The notes under the pieces were generated by a model. It was not told where the DNA came from and ran no database searches. It was given only the letters and a program-made list of their open reading frames with translations. From NCBI RefSeq assembly GCF_002847015.1, contig NZ_CP025085.1, positions 3,596,001 to 3,660,000 of the forward strand: 64,000 nt of DNA. Reading direction: 5' to 3'. Numbering within the stretch: the stretch's first letter is position 1; each line of letters begins with the position of its first letter. Below, piece by piece: positions 8,915-17,501 of this stretch. The position numbers and the translations under genes were made by a program. Source of the stretch: Prodigiosinella confusarubida (GTDB lineage: Bacteria > Pseudomonadota > Gammaproteobacteria > Enterobacterales > Enterobacteriaceae).

Positions 8915-9256
8915 CTATACGGCGTGATACCAACTCCACATTTTAATCAACAATGCGGCAGAAACACTCCAGCACACCACCGCGGCGATGAGTGCCTGCG
9001 GAAGGCGCATCATCGTCGTCAAGTAGTACAGGGAAATGAGATAGATAAGATAGGGAATGACCGACCAGATACCAAAAAGGATCGTCGCGCGCAACGCATC
9101 TATTCCGCGTTCAGCACCCACAATATAATGTGCAATAAGGGCAAAAGTAGGAAATAGGGGAATCAGCCCGGCGATATAGTAATTACGTGTTTTTGCCAGT
9201 ACGCCAATCAACAAAACAACAAATGCACCAAGAACAGCTTTGATAAGCAGCGACAT
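8915..9256 (-). CDS. ydgC: YdgC/GlpM-family inner membrane protein
   Basis: The 113-residue, very hydrophobic protein has four likely membrane spans. It matches E. coli YdgC almost throughout the first 70 residues (KTRNYYIAGLIPLFPTFALI, HYIVGAERGI). The family is named after GlpM of Pseudomonas, linked genetically to alginate production; no biochemical function is known. It stands alone between the GlxA-type regulator and the divergent pectinesterase gene. Confidence 0.9.
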   Translation of the reverse strand: MSLLIKAVLGAFVVLLIGVLAKTRNYYIAGLIPLFPTFALIAHYIVGAERGIDALRATILFGIWSVIPYLIYLISLYYLTTMMRLPQALIAAVVCWSVSAALLIKMWSWYHAV

Positions 9257-9368
9257 ACTTTATTTTCATTCCGTTGGACAATCCCTATTTTTAACAGAAA
9301 TGCGCCCACAGAAAAGTGAAAATTGCGCTCAGATCGTTTCTGTTCAACCCCGCAGAATAAATTCAATA

Positions 9369-9387
9369 AATAAAACATCGGTTCATT
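9369..9387 (+). promoter_or_regulatory. KdgR operator upstream of pemB
   Basis: AATAAAACATCGGTTCATT agrees with the KdgR consensus AATRAAAYRnYRTTTYATT in all but one position (G for T at position 13). It lies about 100 bases before the pectinesterase start. KdgR is the IclR-type repressor of pectin catabolism in Dickeya and Pectobacterium, released by 2-keto-3-deoxygluconate. This is a sequence match only. Confidence 0.75.
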
Positions 9388-9487
9388 TTTATAATACTTT
9401 GATCCCGCTCCGTTTTTTATGTCGAATGATTGACTACGCTTAACCTCCTTAGCAGAAAAAAACATTGAATAACAAGGAGTATTGAAC

Positions 9488-10810
9488 GTGAGCCTGACTC
9501 GTTTTCCCCTCGCGGCAACAGCGGTGTCGGTATCCCTGCTACTCGCTGCCTGTAGCAATTCGCAACCACATGACACCGTTAAACCGCTATCTCCGGGAAC
9601 AGCTACCCGCCCGGTGCTTTCCGCTCAGGAAGCTGAGCCGTTTACTCTACAACACTATCTTGCCGCCACCGGTCTTTACACTCAGCCACAAGCTGACGGT
9701 TGGTTCCCCGCTGCGGTGAATACCGGCAATATAGCAACACCTTACGTCGTCGGACCGAAAGCCGGGACAGACGGCGCCACATATACCCATATTCAACAGG
9801 CAGTCAATGCCGCGATTCGACAGTCAAAAAACAATCAACGTGTGTATATCAGAGTGTTGCCGGGTACTTATACCGGTACAGTTTATATCCCTGCGGATGC
9901 CCCGCCGATGACGCTATCTGGTGCCGGTTCACAGCCCGGCCAGGTAGTTATTCAGTTGGCGCTCGACTCGATGATTTCTCCCACCACCTACCGTTCTACG
10001 GTCAACGCTGGTCAGGAATATCAGCCCAGCGATCCCGCCTGGTATATGTATGACGTCTGTGCATCCAAGCAGAAAGCCACCATCGATACCATCTGTGCTG
10101 CCGTCATGTGGTCCCAGAGTGATGATTTTCAGCTTAAAAACCTGACTGTCATGAACTCACTGCTGGATAAAATAGGCAGTGGCACACACCAGGGCGTTGC
10201 GCTGCGGACTGACGGCGACAAAGTACAGTTGGAAAACGTGCGCTTGATTGGTCGTCAGGATACGTTCTTCGTCAACACCAGCAACAGGAAGAATGAATAT
10301 GTCACCGATCACTATAGCCGCGCCTATATCAAGGACAGTTACATTGAAGGCGATGTGGATTATGTGTTTGGCCGCGCCACGGCAGTTTTCGATAATGTTC
10401 ATTTCCATACTGTTTCCAGCCGTGGATCACGTGGCGCCTACGTGTTCGCGCCCGATACCATGCCGCGGGTGAAATATGGTTTTCTGGTAATACACAGTAA
10501 ACTCACTGGCGATAGCGGCTTTCGGGGCACACTGAAAGCAAAACTGGGACGCGCCTGGGATCAAGGGGCGAGTAAAACCGGCTATCTGCCAGGCAACACT
10601 GCCAACGGGCAGTTGGTGATTCGTGACAGTACGATTGACAGCAGCTATGACCAACTCAACCCGTGGGGCGCGGCAGCCACCACCAACCGGCCATTTCACG
10701 GCAACATCAGCCCGACCAGAAACCTGAATGATGTGAAATTCAACCGGTTGTGGGAGTACAACAATGTGGTGATGACTGGACATAGCACCGGATTACCGAC
10801 CGCAAAATAA
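9488..10810 (+). CDS. pemB: Pectinesterase B, outer-membrane lipoprotein
   Basis: This enzyme removes methyl esters from pectin or methylated oligogalacturonides, preparing them for pectate lyases. The start is taken as GTG 9488 because AAGGAG at 9474-9479 is eight bases upstream; a TTG two codons earlier is too close to it. A lipoprotein signal peptide ends in LLAAC (Cys22), as in Dickeya PemB. The carbohydrate esterase family 8 motifs follow: GRQDTFF (Gln257, Asp258), the second catalytic Asp291 in DVDYVFG, and GRAWD with Arg355 and Trp357. The length is 440 residues, close to PemB. A KdgR box lies upstream. It is a single gene, away from the main pem/pel cluster. Confidence 0.92.
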   Translation: MSLTRFPLAATAVSVSLLLAACSNSQPHDTVKPLSPGTATRPVLSAQEAEPFTLQHYLAATGLYTQPQADGWFPAAVNTGNIATPYVVGPKAGTDGATYTHIQQAVNAAIRQSKNNQRVYIRVLPGTYTGTVYIPADAPPMTLSGAGSQPGQVVIQLALDSMISPTTYRSTVNAGQEYQPSDPAWYMYDVCASKQKATIDTICAAVMWSQSDDFQLKNLTVMNSLLDKIGSGTHQGVALRTDGDKVQLENVRLIGRQDTFFVNTSNRKNEYVTDHYSRAYIKDSYIEGDVDYVFGRATAVFDNVHFHTVSSRGSRGAYVFAPDTMPRVKYGFLVIHSKLTGDSGFRGTLKAKLGRAWDQGASKTGYLPGNTANGQLVIRDSTIDSSYDQLNPWGAAATTNRPFHGNISPTRNLNDVKFNRLWEYNNVVMTGHSTGLPTAK

Positions 10811-10825
10811 GGTGGAAGTAAAAAA

Positions 10826-10858
10826 CACACCATTCACTATCAACCAGTGAATGGTGTG
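10826..10858 (-). terminator. Strong hairpin between pemB and the Hsp20 gene
   Basis: A perfect 13-base stem (CACACCATTCACT / AGTGAATGGTGTG) with a 7-base loop is followed by TTTTTT on the minus strand. It best serves the heat-shock gene coming from the right and may also stop pemB transcripts. A second GC-rich hairpin (GCCCCGG / CCGGGGC) lies at 10880-10899. Confidence 0.8.
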
Positions 10859-10959
10859 ATGATAGATACCTTGTAACAAGCCCCGGCAACTACCGGGGCC
10901 ATAGCAGTGATATCAATACTGTTTAACGCTTAGTGCCAATGCACATCATCCGTTAGTAT

Positions 10960-11421
10960 CTATGAAACGCTCTCATGATGTTTTTCAATAGCAATTTTTT
11001 TCGGTTTTTCATCTTCCTTGATTTCCTGCAGCAGGTTTACTGTCAATAATCCACTGTCCAGATGCGCGCCCTCAACTTTGACATGATCCGGCAGCGAATA
11101 ACGGACACTAAAGTCACTACGGCTGATACCACAATGCAACCAGCCATCTTCCTCCTTCGTAGACGTTTCTTCTTTATGTTTACCGGAAATAAGCAGTTGC
11201 CCATTGTTGATGCTGACTTCCAGATCTTCATCGCGCCAGCCAGGTACGCTGAGTGTAATGTCGTAGTGGGTATCGTCGAGTCGGCGGATGTCATAAGACG
11301 GCGTGACGGATAAAGGCGTATCGCCTGTCAGCTGGCTGAACAACCGGTCTATACGGTCAAATCGGTCAGAGAAGAGTGAATCGGCAAACGCCGGAAATAA
11401 AGACACTGATTTGAATGCCAT
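10960..11421 (-). CDS. Small heat-shock protein (Hsp20/IbpA type)
   Basis: The 153-residue chaperone has the alpha-crystallin domain at about residues 37-130 (YDIRRLDDTHYDITLSVPGW, later HLDSGLLTVNL). Its N-terminus MAFKSVSLFPAFADSLFSDRFDRIDRLFSQL resembles IbpA. It should bind unfolding proteins as large oligomers in the cytoplasm. The start at 11421 has a perfect AGGAGG seven bases upstream; the frame is open ten codons further without a site. A CTTGAA on the minus strand (11524-11529) could be a heat-shock sigma-32 -35 element, but a matching CCCCAT -10 is not seen. It lacks the usual ibpB partner here. Confidence 0.9.
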   Translation of the reverse strand: MAFKSVSLFPAFADSLFSDRFDRIDRLFSQLTGDTPLSVTPSYDIRRLDDTHYDITLSVPGWRDEDLEVSINNGQLLISGKHKEETSTKEEDGWLHCGISRSDFSVRYSLPDHVKVEGAHLDSGLLTVNLLQEIKEDEKPKKIAIEKHHESVS

Positions 11422-11628
11422 GGTTAACCTCCTGAATCGCAAAATACACATTCAAAAGTGCAAACCGCAAGGCAACGAAATTGTCTTGCCCTCACTCAAT
11501 AAGATAATAGTGATTATGCGACTTTCAAGTCCGCATGATTAAAAATTATGCAGAATGCCCATCAACGGTATAAGGCACAGGCATCCCTGCCTATGGTTCG
11601 TGCCAATCATTGAGCTTATGCCATTAAT

Positions 11629-12939
11629 TTAAACCTGCCGACTGCGCGGCCAAACGCAGTACAGCACCAGCGCAGTCAGAAACGTCACCGGAGCAGAAAA
11701 TGATTGCCACAGCGTGCTGCCATGCATCAGCACAATACCCGTGACCACACTGAGAAACCAGGCGCTCAGCCCATGCAGGTTGACGGTTTTTTCCGTAGGT
11801 TTAGGTAAAGGCGAAAACTGGCGAGCGGAAAAAATATGCCCTAACGCCACACCGACCCATGCCACAACAAAGACACCCTGATAGGCCAGCGCTTGCAGAA
11901 TGTAGGCAAAGATATCGGCCAGCATCAATACATATACCGCCACGCCAACCACACAAGCCCAGACGATTTTGCGATAGCGAATACGTAACAACCGATCGAA
12001 AAATACCTGCATATTTACCGTCGCCAGATAGTAATTGGCGGTGTTGATACGGGTTTGAGTAATCCAGACAAACAGTAACCCCCATAACCCCAGTAAATTC
12101 AGGATCGCCACCACCACCGCTGTTTCACTGACACCACCTTGGTGGGCCACGCTACTGACCAGATAAATTCCGGCTATGCCATTGAGCAAAAAGGTGATGA
12201 GATAAAATGGCATGCCAAAGTTGAACCGTGCATGGTAATGGCTGTCATTCTCTTTACCAAACCTGGCATAATCAAAGGTATACATCATCAAGACCCATAC
12301 CCCCATGTAGTAAGTGAAGCAATTCCACCACCCATGGGCTGGAGGGGAAGTCGGCCCGAATTCCAGCCACTGTGGCTGATAACCATAATGATTAATGGAC
12401 ACCAGGACCGTAAGTAGCAGACCGATAAGATAGAACGGCAACAGCACACCATTGAATTTATCCAGCCAGTGCTGCACGCTACCGAAAATCAGCGGCACGC
12501 TGTAAAGTACCACCACCAACGCCGCCCAGTGATAAGCCACTTGTGGGAACAGATGATTGATGGCAAAGGCGATAACCGACCCTTCAAACACCGCATAGTA
12601 AATGGCAGTTGAAAAGAAAATCAGCGTGGCGAGCGCAGACCCCATGCGGCCGAATAACAGATTGGAAAACAGTGCTACCGACAATCCACTGCGGATGGCA
12701 AAACGGCTGATCGTCCCATTGACCAGACCATAGCTCACCACCGATAGTGCCATACCAATGATGGCGTTTTTCGCACCATAGCTCAGCGCCAGCGACGCCC
12801 CTACCACAATGTAGAAGATGGCACTGCATACTGCCCACCAGGCCATAGTCAGAGACAGTTTTCCCATTCGCTCTGCCCCGGTCACGGTTTCAGCAGAAAT
12901 GGCGGAATAGGTCTCTTGCTCATGGGATAAATCAGCCAT
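11629..12939 (-). CDS. NCS1-family nucleobase/cyclic amide permease (CodB-like)
   Basis: The 436-residue inner-membrane protein belongs to the nucleobase:cation symporter-1 family, with about 12 hydrophobic segments. It includes the N-terminal LSLTMAWWAVCSAIFYIVVGASLALSYG-type region (about residues 30-57). Members import cytosine, hydantoins, allantoin or similar rings. The start at 12939 is preceded by GGAGG; the open frame extends 26 codons upstream without a site. It is the last gene of the pxp operon (about 100 bases after pxpC), so it probably brings in the substrate of that pathway. Confidence 0.8.
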   Translation of the reverse strand: MADLSHEQETYSAISAETVTGAERMGKLSLTMAWWAVCSAIFYIVVGASLALSYGAKNAIIGMALSVVSYGLVNGTISRFAIRSGLSVALFSNLLFGRMGSALATLIFFSTAIYYAVFEGSVIAFAINHLFPQVAYHWAALVVVLYSVPLIFGSVQHWLDKFNGVLLPFYLIGLLLTVLVSINHYGYQPQWLEFGPTSPPAHGWWNCFTYYMGVWVLMMYTFDYARFGKENDSHYHARFNFGMPFYLITFLLNGIAGIYLVSSVAHQGGVSETAVVVAILNLLGLWGLLFVWITQTRINTANYYLATVNMQVFFDRLLRIRYRKIVWACVVGVAVYVLMLADIFAYILQALAYQGVFVVAWVGVALGHIFSARQFSPLPKPTEKTVNLHGLSAWFLSVVTGIVLMHGSTLWQSFSAPVTFLTALVLYCVWPRSRQV

Positions 12940-13041
12940 TGCAAACCTCCGGATACGTGGTTGAACATCATTTAAGGTCGAAAAAATCCGCAGTTTGGGC
13001 AGAACCAAAACTGACAAAAAACATTCAGATGAATTACAAGA

Positions 13042-14019
13042 TCACGCTATGAAAAGCTGCTCCAACCGCTGCAAACGGTTTTGGTATTGCTGTCTGGCCG
13101 CCAGTGCTTCTTCAAGACTGACTGGCACAAAACGTACCTGGTTATGCGGTTGTAACTGCCCGACACTATCCAGATCGGCACTGATAACCGTGCCCAGCGT
13201 CATGTAGCCACCACCAGAAACCGCATCACGTAACAGAATAATCGGCTCCAGACCACCGGGAACCTGAACAGACCCGATCGGATAGCAGGCATCAACGATA
13301 TTGGAAGGATCCGATCCCGCGCCAAAAGGCGGCGTGCGGGGCTCAAATACCAGTGGTGCGCCGCCTTTCAACCGATAACCGATACGATCGGCTTCGGTAC
13401 CCACGGACCAGCTATCAGCAAAAAATTGCGCTACCGCCGCGGCTGTTAAACGATGAATGTACAAACCGGTCACCATGCGCAGCTCGACCGCTTTGGCAAA
13501 TGTTGGAATGAAATCGTCAGGCACGCTAGTGCCTGCCTTTACCTTCATCCCCGCCATCCCAACCGTCAGCGTATCGTTAATCATCAAGCGGCGCCCCTGA
13601 TACCCCCCCAACGCCCCTAACGTATAGGTGGAACGGCTGCCCAGGGCTTCCGGCACGTCAATCCCTCCGGCTACCGCCAGATAGCTGCGGCAGCCTGCCA
13701 CGGCGTAATCGAAACGCAATATTTGCCCGGCCTTCACCTTGAAGGCGGTATGCATCGGCATCTCTGTACCGTCGAGCGTTGGTTTCATCGACGCACCACA
13801 CAATGCCACCAGCCCATCACCGGTAAACTCCAGTTCCGGTCCCAGCAAGGTTAATTCCAGTACCGCGGCCTGTTGCGGATTCCCCACCAACAGATTGGCC
13901 ATACGCAGAGAATACTGATCCAGCCCGCCTGATGGCGGGATGCCAAGATGGTAATACCCTTCCCGGCCGGTATCCTGTACCGATGTCGCCAGCCCGGGTT
14001 TGAGGACATTAATCTGCAT
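13042..14019 (-). CDS. pxpC: 5-oxoprolinase subunit C / biotin-dependent carboxyltransferase (AHS2)
   Basis: The 325-residue product is a KipA/AHS2-domain protein (MQINVLKPGLATSVQDTGRE, GIPPSGGLDQYSLRMAN, later GSDPSNIVDACYPIGSVQVPGG). In E. coli PxpC works with PxpA and PxpB in ATP-dependent cleavage of 5-oxoproline. The same domain is the AHS2 part of urea carboxylase. GGAGG lies seven bases before ATG 14019; the open frame runs 74 codons further upstream inside pxpB and is not used. The start overlaps the pxpB stop by 11 bases, consistent with translational coupling. Confidence 0.88.
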   Translation of the reverse strand: MQINVLKPGLATSVQDTGREGYYHLGIPPSGGLDQYSLRMANLLVGNPQQAAVLELTLLGPELEFTGDGLVALCGASMKPTLDGTEMPMHTAFKVKAGQILRFDYAVAGCRSYLAVAGGIDVPEALGSRSTYTLGALGGYQGRRLMINDTLTVGMAGMKVKAGTSVPDDFIPTFAKAVELRMVTGLYIHRLTAAAVAQFFADSWSVGTEADRIGYRLKGGAPLVFEPRTPPFGAGSDPSNIVDACYPIGSVQVPGGLEPIILLRDAVSGGGYMTLGTVISADLDSVGQLQPHNQVRFVPVSLEEALAARQQYQNRLQRLEQLFIA

Positions 14020-14890
14020 ACAGAACCTCCTGAAGATAGTGCTTGTACCCTGTAGGATCGGCGGCAAATTTATCCAGCTCAAAAGTAACCGGACGAATAC
14101 GCAGACGGAACGTTCCGTCCTCCACCTCATGGATGGCCTGCTCATAAGCGAGTTGATCGATGGGCTTGAACTGTACGATGTCGCCAGTCCGGAAAAACAC
14201 CAATAACTCGCTGAAATAATCCAGCCTCTGCTCCGGGTCATAGATAGGTGCCGGCGTCACACCAAATAACTGATAACCACCCGCGCCCCGTACCGAATAG
14301 ATACAGCCGAAACAGCCGCCGTGCCCCACTGACAGCCGAGGCGTGTCAGTGCGCGGTCGCAAGTATTTCGGTACCTCAATCTGCTGGGCCCGTTCCACCA
14401 TCTGAAACATGAAGGGTAATCCGGCGACAAACCCCACCATGGAGACAAACCACGGCGTACCACTGTGCGCGGCGATGAAAGCCGCAACATCTGGATAGCC
14501 ATTACTGCGTGCCGCGTATTCCAGATCGGTTACGGTGGGGTCCTGATGACGATCCCGAAAACGCATCAGCGTTTCCCGCGTCCAGGGATCGTCATATAAC
14601 ACCGGAATTTCAATGATGCGGGTTTCAAGCCGATTAACCGTCTGTGCCTGGTTTTCTGCCTGCTGCACCGCCTCCAGCAATGCCTGCGGCGCGATGATGT
14701 CCGGATTAAAGCGAATCTGAAAGGACGCATTGGCCAGACAAATATCCAGTATGCCGGGAATGGCCTGTCGCTCCATAGCGCGGGTAATCGCCATCCCACG
14801 GAAGAATGCGGGTAGAGACATCGATTCATCGACTTCAGCGAATAGATGTTCATCCCCACCGAAGGTGTAACGTATTGTGGCGTTTTCCAT
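14009..14890 (-). CDS. pxpB: 5-oxoprolinase subunit B / AHS1-domain protein
   Basis: The 293-residue protein has the KipI/AHS1 domain (about residues 5-230, with GDEHLFAEVDE, TPAPIYDPEQRLDYF and HGGCFGCIYSVRGAGGYQLFG-type glycine-rich elements). It acts with PxpC. It is longer than E. coli PxpB (about 220) because of about 50 C-terminal residues (FKPIDQLAYEQAIHEVEDGTF). AGGAGG precedes ATG 14890. It follows the biotin carboxylase gene with a single-base gap. Confidence 0.85.
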   Translation of the reverse strand: MENATIRYTFGGDEHLFAEVDESMSLPAFFRGMAITRAMERQAIPGILDICLANASFQIRFNPDIIAPQALLEAVQQAENQAQTVNRLETRIIEIPVLYDDPWTRETLMRFRDRHQDPTVTDLEYAARSNGYPDVAAFIAAHSGTPWFVSMVGFVAGLPFMFQMVERAQQIEVPKYLRPRTDTPRLSVGHGGCFGCIYSVRGAGGYQLFGVTPAPIYDPEQRLDYFSELLVFFRTGDIVQFKPIDQLAYEQAIHEVEDGTFRLRIRPVTFELDKFAADPTGYKHYLQEVLYAD

Positions 14891-14891
14891 A

Positions 14892-16280
14892 TCAGGCCTC
14901 CTGAGATATCGGGGTCTTGGTGTCCGCACGCTCTTTCAGCCAGGCTTCCAGCGTAGTAGTATCGAACTGCCCAGCCCGCAGACGTGGATCGGCAATCAGC
15001 CATTGATGCAGTGATTGTGTTGTCGTGATACCGGTCAGTTTTAGCTGATGCAACGCCCGCTCCGCTCGCGCGATAGCTTGCTGACGATCACGACCATGCA
15101 CGATCAGCTTGGCCAGCAGGGAATCATAATACGCGGGAATCCGGTAACCGCTGTACAGATGACTATCAACCCGGACCCCCTCGCCTTGCGGCCATACCAG
15201 CTCTTCCACCACGCCGGGACACGGGAAGAACCCTCGAGCGGGGTCTTCGGCATTAATCCGCATTTCACAGGCGCTGCCGTTAATAGTGATAGCCTCCTGC
15301 GTCAACGTTAACGGTTCTCCCTGGGCGATACGCAGCATCCACTGCACCAGATCGACACCGGTGATCATTTCCGTCACCGGGTGTTCCACCTGAATACGAG
15401 TATTCATTTCAATAAAATAGAACCGGCCGGTGGCGATATCGAACAGATATTCCAGCGTACCGGCACCGCGATAACGAATCTGTTGGGCCAGCTGTAACGC
15501 ACTGTGGCAGATCGCCTCGCGTTGCGTCGGAGAAAGCGCGGGAGACGGTGCTTCTTCAAACACTTTCTGCCGCCGCCGTTGCAGCGAACATTCTCGTTCA
15601 TATAAATGCACGACATGCTCGCCATCTCCCAGGATTTGCACCTCGATATGCCGGGCATGCTGGATAAAATGCTCCAGATAGACATCACCGGAGCCGAACG
15701 CGGCCCGGGCTTCACTTTGAGCAATAGGGAAATCACGTGTCAAATCGGCAGCATTGTGAGCGATGCGGATTCCCCGCCCACCACCACCAGCCGCCGCCTT
15801 GATCAGCAACGGATAACCAATTTCTTCTGCACACCGTAACGCGGCAGTGACGGTGTCCAGCGCCTTATCGGAGCCGGGAACCACGGGTACGCCCGCCGCC
15901 TGGGCAGTACGTCTGGCGACGGCCTTGTCACCCATCATACGAATGGTATCAGGCGTCGGTCCGACAAAAATATAGCCGGCCTTTTCCACTGCCTCGGCAA
16001 AATCAGCGTTTTCAGCAAGAAAACCATATCCCGGATGAACAGCGTCGACACCACATGTGCGGGCTCCCTGGAGCAGCGCTTCACTCTTTAAATAACTTTG
16101 ATCCGCTCGGGCTGGACCAAGAATATAAACCTCATCGGCAAGACGGGCAGGCAGAGAATCGGCATCCGCCTCGCTACAGGCGGCGACAGTAGCAATACCC
16201 AGGCTTTTAGCGGCACGGATGATACGTACAGCGATTTCGCCACGATTGGCTATCAGCAATTTTCTTATTGGTATGTTCAT
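14892..16280 (-). CDS. Biotin carboxylase subunit (AccC paralogue)
   Basis: The 462-residue enzyme carboxylates the biotin of a carrier protein using ATP and bicarbonate. It starts with IRKLLIANRGEIAVRIIRAA, has the ATP-grasp glycine loop KAAAGGGGRGIRI (about residues 159-171) and the catalytic stretch EMNTRIQVEHPVTE (about 288-301). Its place inside the pxp operon, together with its own carrier gene, marks it as a dedicated paralogue and not the accC of fatty acid synthesis. The probable transcarboxylation partners are PxpB and PxpC, by analogy with urea carboxylase, where biotin carboxylase, AHS1, AHS2 and the carrier are one polypeptide. Confidence 0.9.
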   Translation of the reverse strand: MNIPIRKLLIANRGEIAVRIIRAAKSLGIATVAACSEADADSLPARLADEVYILGPARADQSYLKSEALLQGARTCGVDAVHPGYGFLAENADFAEAVEKAGYIFVGPTPDTIRMMGDKAVARRTAQAAGVPVVPGSDKALDTVTAALRCAEEIGYPLLIKAAAGGGGRGIRIAHNAADLTRDFPIAQSEARAAFGSGDVYLEHFIQHARHIEVQILGDGEHVVHLYERECSLQRRRQKVFEEAPSPALSPTQREAICHSALQLAQQIRYRGAGTLEYLFDIATGRFYFIEMNTRIQVEHPVTEMITGVDLVQWMLRIAQGEPLTLTQEAITINGSACEMRINAEDPARGFFPCPGVVEELVWPQGEGVRVDSHLYSGYRIPAYYDSLLAKLIVHGRDRQQAIARAERALHQLKLTGITTTQSLHQWLIADPRLRAGQFDTTTLEAWLKERADTKTPISQEA

Positions 16281-16313
16281 CTCTACCTCTGCAATAAATC
16301 TTTATTGTTGTAA

Positions 16314-16568
16314 TTATCTATCAGTTTTTATGATGGCAATAACTTGTCCCGGTTCAACAGCTTCACCATTGGAAACCTTAAACGTAATGAGACGTCCATC
16401 CTGTTCAGCATAAATTTCACTAAACTGTTTCATGACTTCAATTAAACCAATAACCGTATTTGGCGTGACTACATCATTTTCTTCAATATACACTGCCACA
16501 TCCGGGGCAGGTTGCCGGTAGAAAATACCGGGTAAAGGAGAACAGATTTCATATTCTTTCATTACCAA
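16314..16568 (-). CDS. Biotin carboxyl carrier protein (short AccB-like)
   Basis: The 84-residue protein is a bare biotinyl domain without the long N-terminal linker of AccB. The biotinylation site reads EVMKQF in place of the usual EAMKM, with the modified Lys at about residue 47. The closing strand motif is VSNGEAVEPGQVIAIIK. It presents carboxybiotin to the carboxyltransferase. It lies between pxpA (13 bases upstream) and the biotin carboxylase gene. Confidence 0.85.
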   Translation of the reverse strand: MVMKEYEICSPLPGIFYRQPAPDVAVYIEENDVVTPNTVIGLIEVMKQFSEIYAEQDGRLITFKVSNGEAVEPGQVIAIIKTDR

Positions 16569-16581
16569 TGATTCCTTTAAT

Positions 16582-17373
16582 TTAGTTATCAGATACCTGA
16601 TTAAAAATCGCTTTTACTGGCGATTTAATTTCAATATCAGCATTAATTAATACTTCTCGCGTGGTTTTAATTAATGCCAATGCGCCGGGGGTATCACTGT
16701 GAATACAGACCGAATCAAATGTAATCGGGATATCATCCCCCTCGACGGTACGGACTTTCCCTTCCAGGCAGGCACGCAACACTCTCTTTGCCGCCTGCTC
16801 CGGGTCACGTGCCTCAACCCGGCGGGTGAAAACAATTGAACCACTTCGGTCATAATCCCGGTCACCATAAAATTCACAGATAACAGGATGTTGTGATTCT
16901 TTCGCTGCATGCCACACCGCCGAACCATGCATACAGAACAACAGGAGACCTGGCGCCAATGCATGCAGGGTTTCCACAAAAACCCGTGCTGCCTGAGGAT
17001 CTTTTGCCAGATGCATATAAAGCGCGCCATGTGGCTTTATATGTTGCAATGGCAATTGATATAAATGGGAAAATTCCCGCAACGCCCCCAACTGATAAAT
17101 AATATCGTTCACCACTTCTTGTGGCTGAATATTGACATGTCGCCGACCAAAACCCACCAGATCACGAAATCCGGGGTGTGCGCCAATAGCCACTTCATGA
17201 TATTTTGCCAATGCAACGGTCTCTCGCATGATATTGGGATCCCCAGCATGAAAACCGGTCGCGATATTGGCGGAACTGATAAGAGACATAATATCTTTAT
17301 CAACACTGTCACCGATGGTCCACGGCCCAAAATTTTCACCCATATCAGAATTAAGATCGACTGCACGTTTCAT
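16582..17373 (-). CDS. pxpA: 5-oxoprolinase subunit A (LamB/YcsF family)
   Basis: The 263-residue product has the LamB/YcsF signature [14 protein letters not shown] at the N-terminus and the conserved [22 protein letters not shown] and CIHSDTPGA blocks. Members have a TIM-barrel-like fold and supply the hydrolytic part of the PxpABC 5-oxoprolinase. It is somewhat longer than E. coli PxpA (about 244). It is the first gene of the operon and faces the LysR gene; a long palindrome between them is a likely operator. Confidence 0.88.
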   Translation of the reverse strand: MKRAVDLNSDMGENFGPWTIGDSVDKDIMSLISSANIATGFHAGDPNIMRETVALAKYHEVAIGAHPGFRDLVGFGRRHVNIQPQEVVNDIIYQLGALREFSHLYQLPLQHIKPHGALYMHLAKDPQAARVFVETLHALAPGLLLFCMHGSAVWHAAKESQHPVICEFYGDRDYDRSGSIVFTRRVEARDPEQAAKRVLRACLEGKVRTVEGDDIPITFDSVCIHSDTPGALALIKTTREVLINADIEIKSPVKAIFNQVSDN

Positions 17374-17445
17374 AATTATTTCTTATTTGTGATGGATTTG
17401 TTTAAAAATAATATAAAGTGAATTTTTTATATTCGGAAAGACATA

Positions 17446-17471
17446 TTTTCAGATAGCAGGGTATCTGAAAA
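17446..17471. promoter_or_regulatory. Palindromic operator between pxpA and the LysR gene
   Basis: TTTTCAGATA and TATCTGAAAA form a perfect 10-base inverted repeat with a 6-base spacer. A second half-related repeat, ATCTG-AAAAA-CAGAT, overlaps the right arm. The place (31 bases before the LysR start, 73 bases before pxpA) and the T-N11-A type core suit LysR binding. It is not experimentally known to me. Confidence 0.6.
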
Positions 17472-17501
17472 ACAGATGGCTCATTCATCGGAGAAAACAT
17501 C

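Noticed and set aside
11500-11530. Sigma-32 promoter of the Hsp20 gene
   Set aside because: CTTGAA is present on the minus strand, but no CCCCAT-like -10 lies at the right distance.
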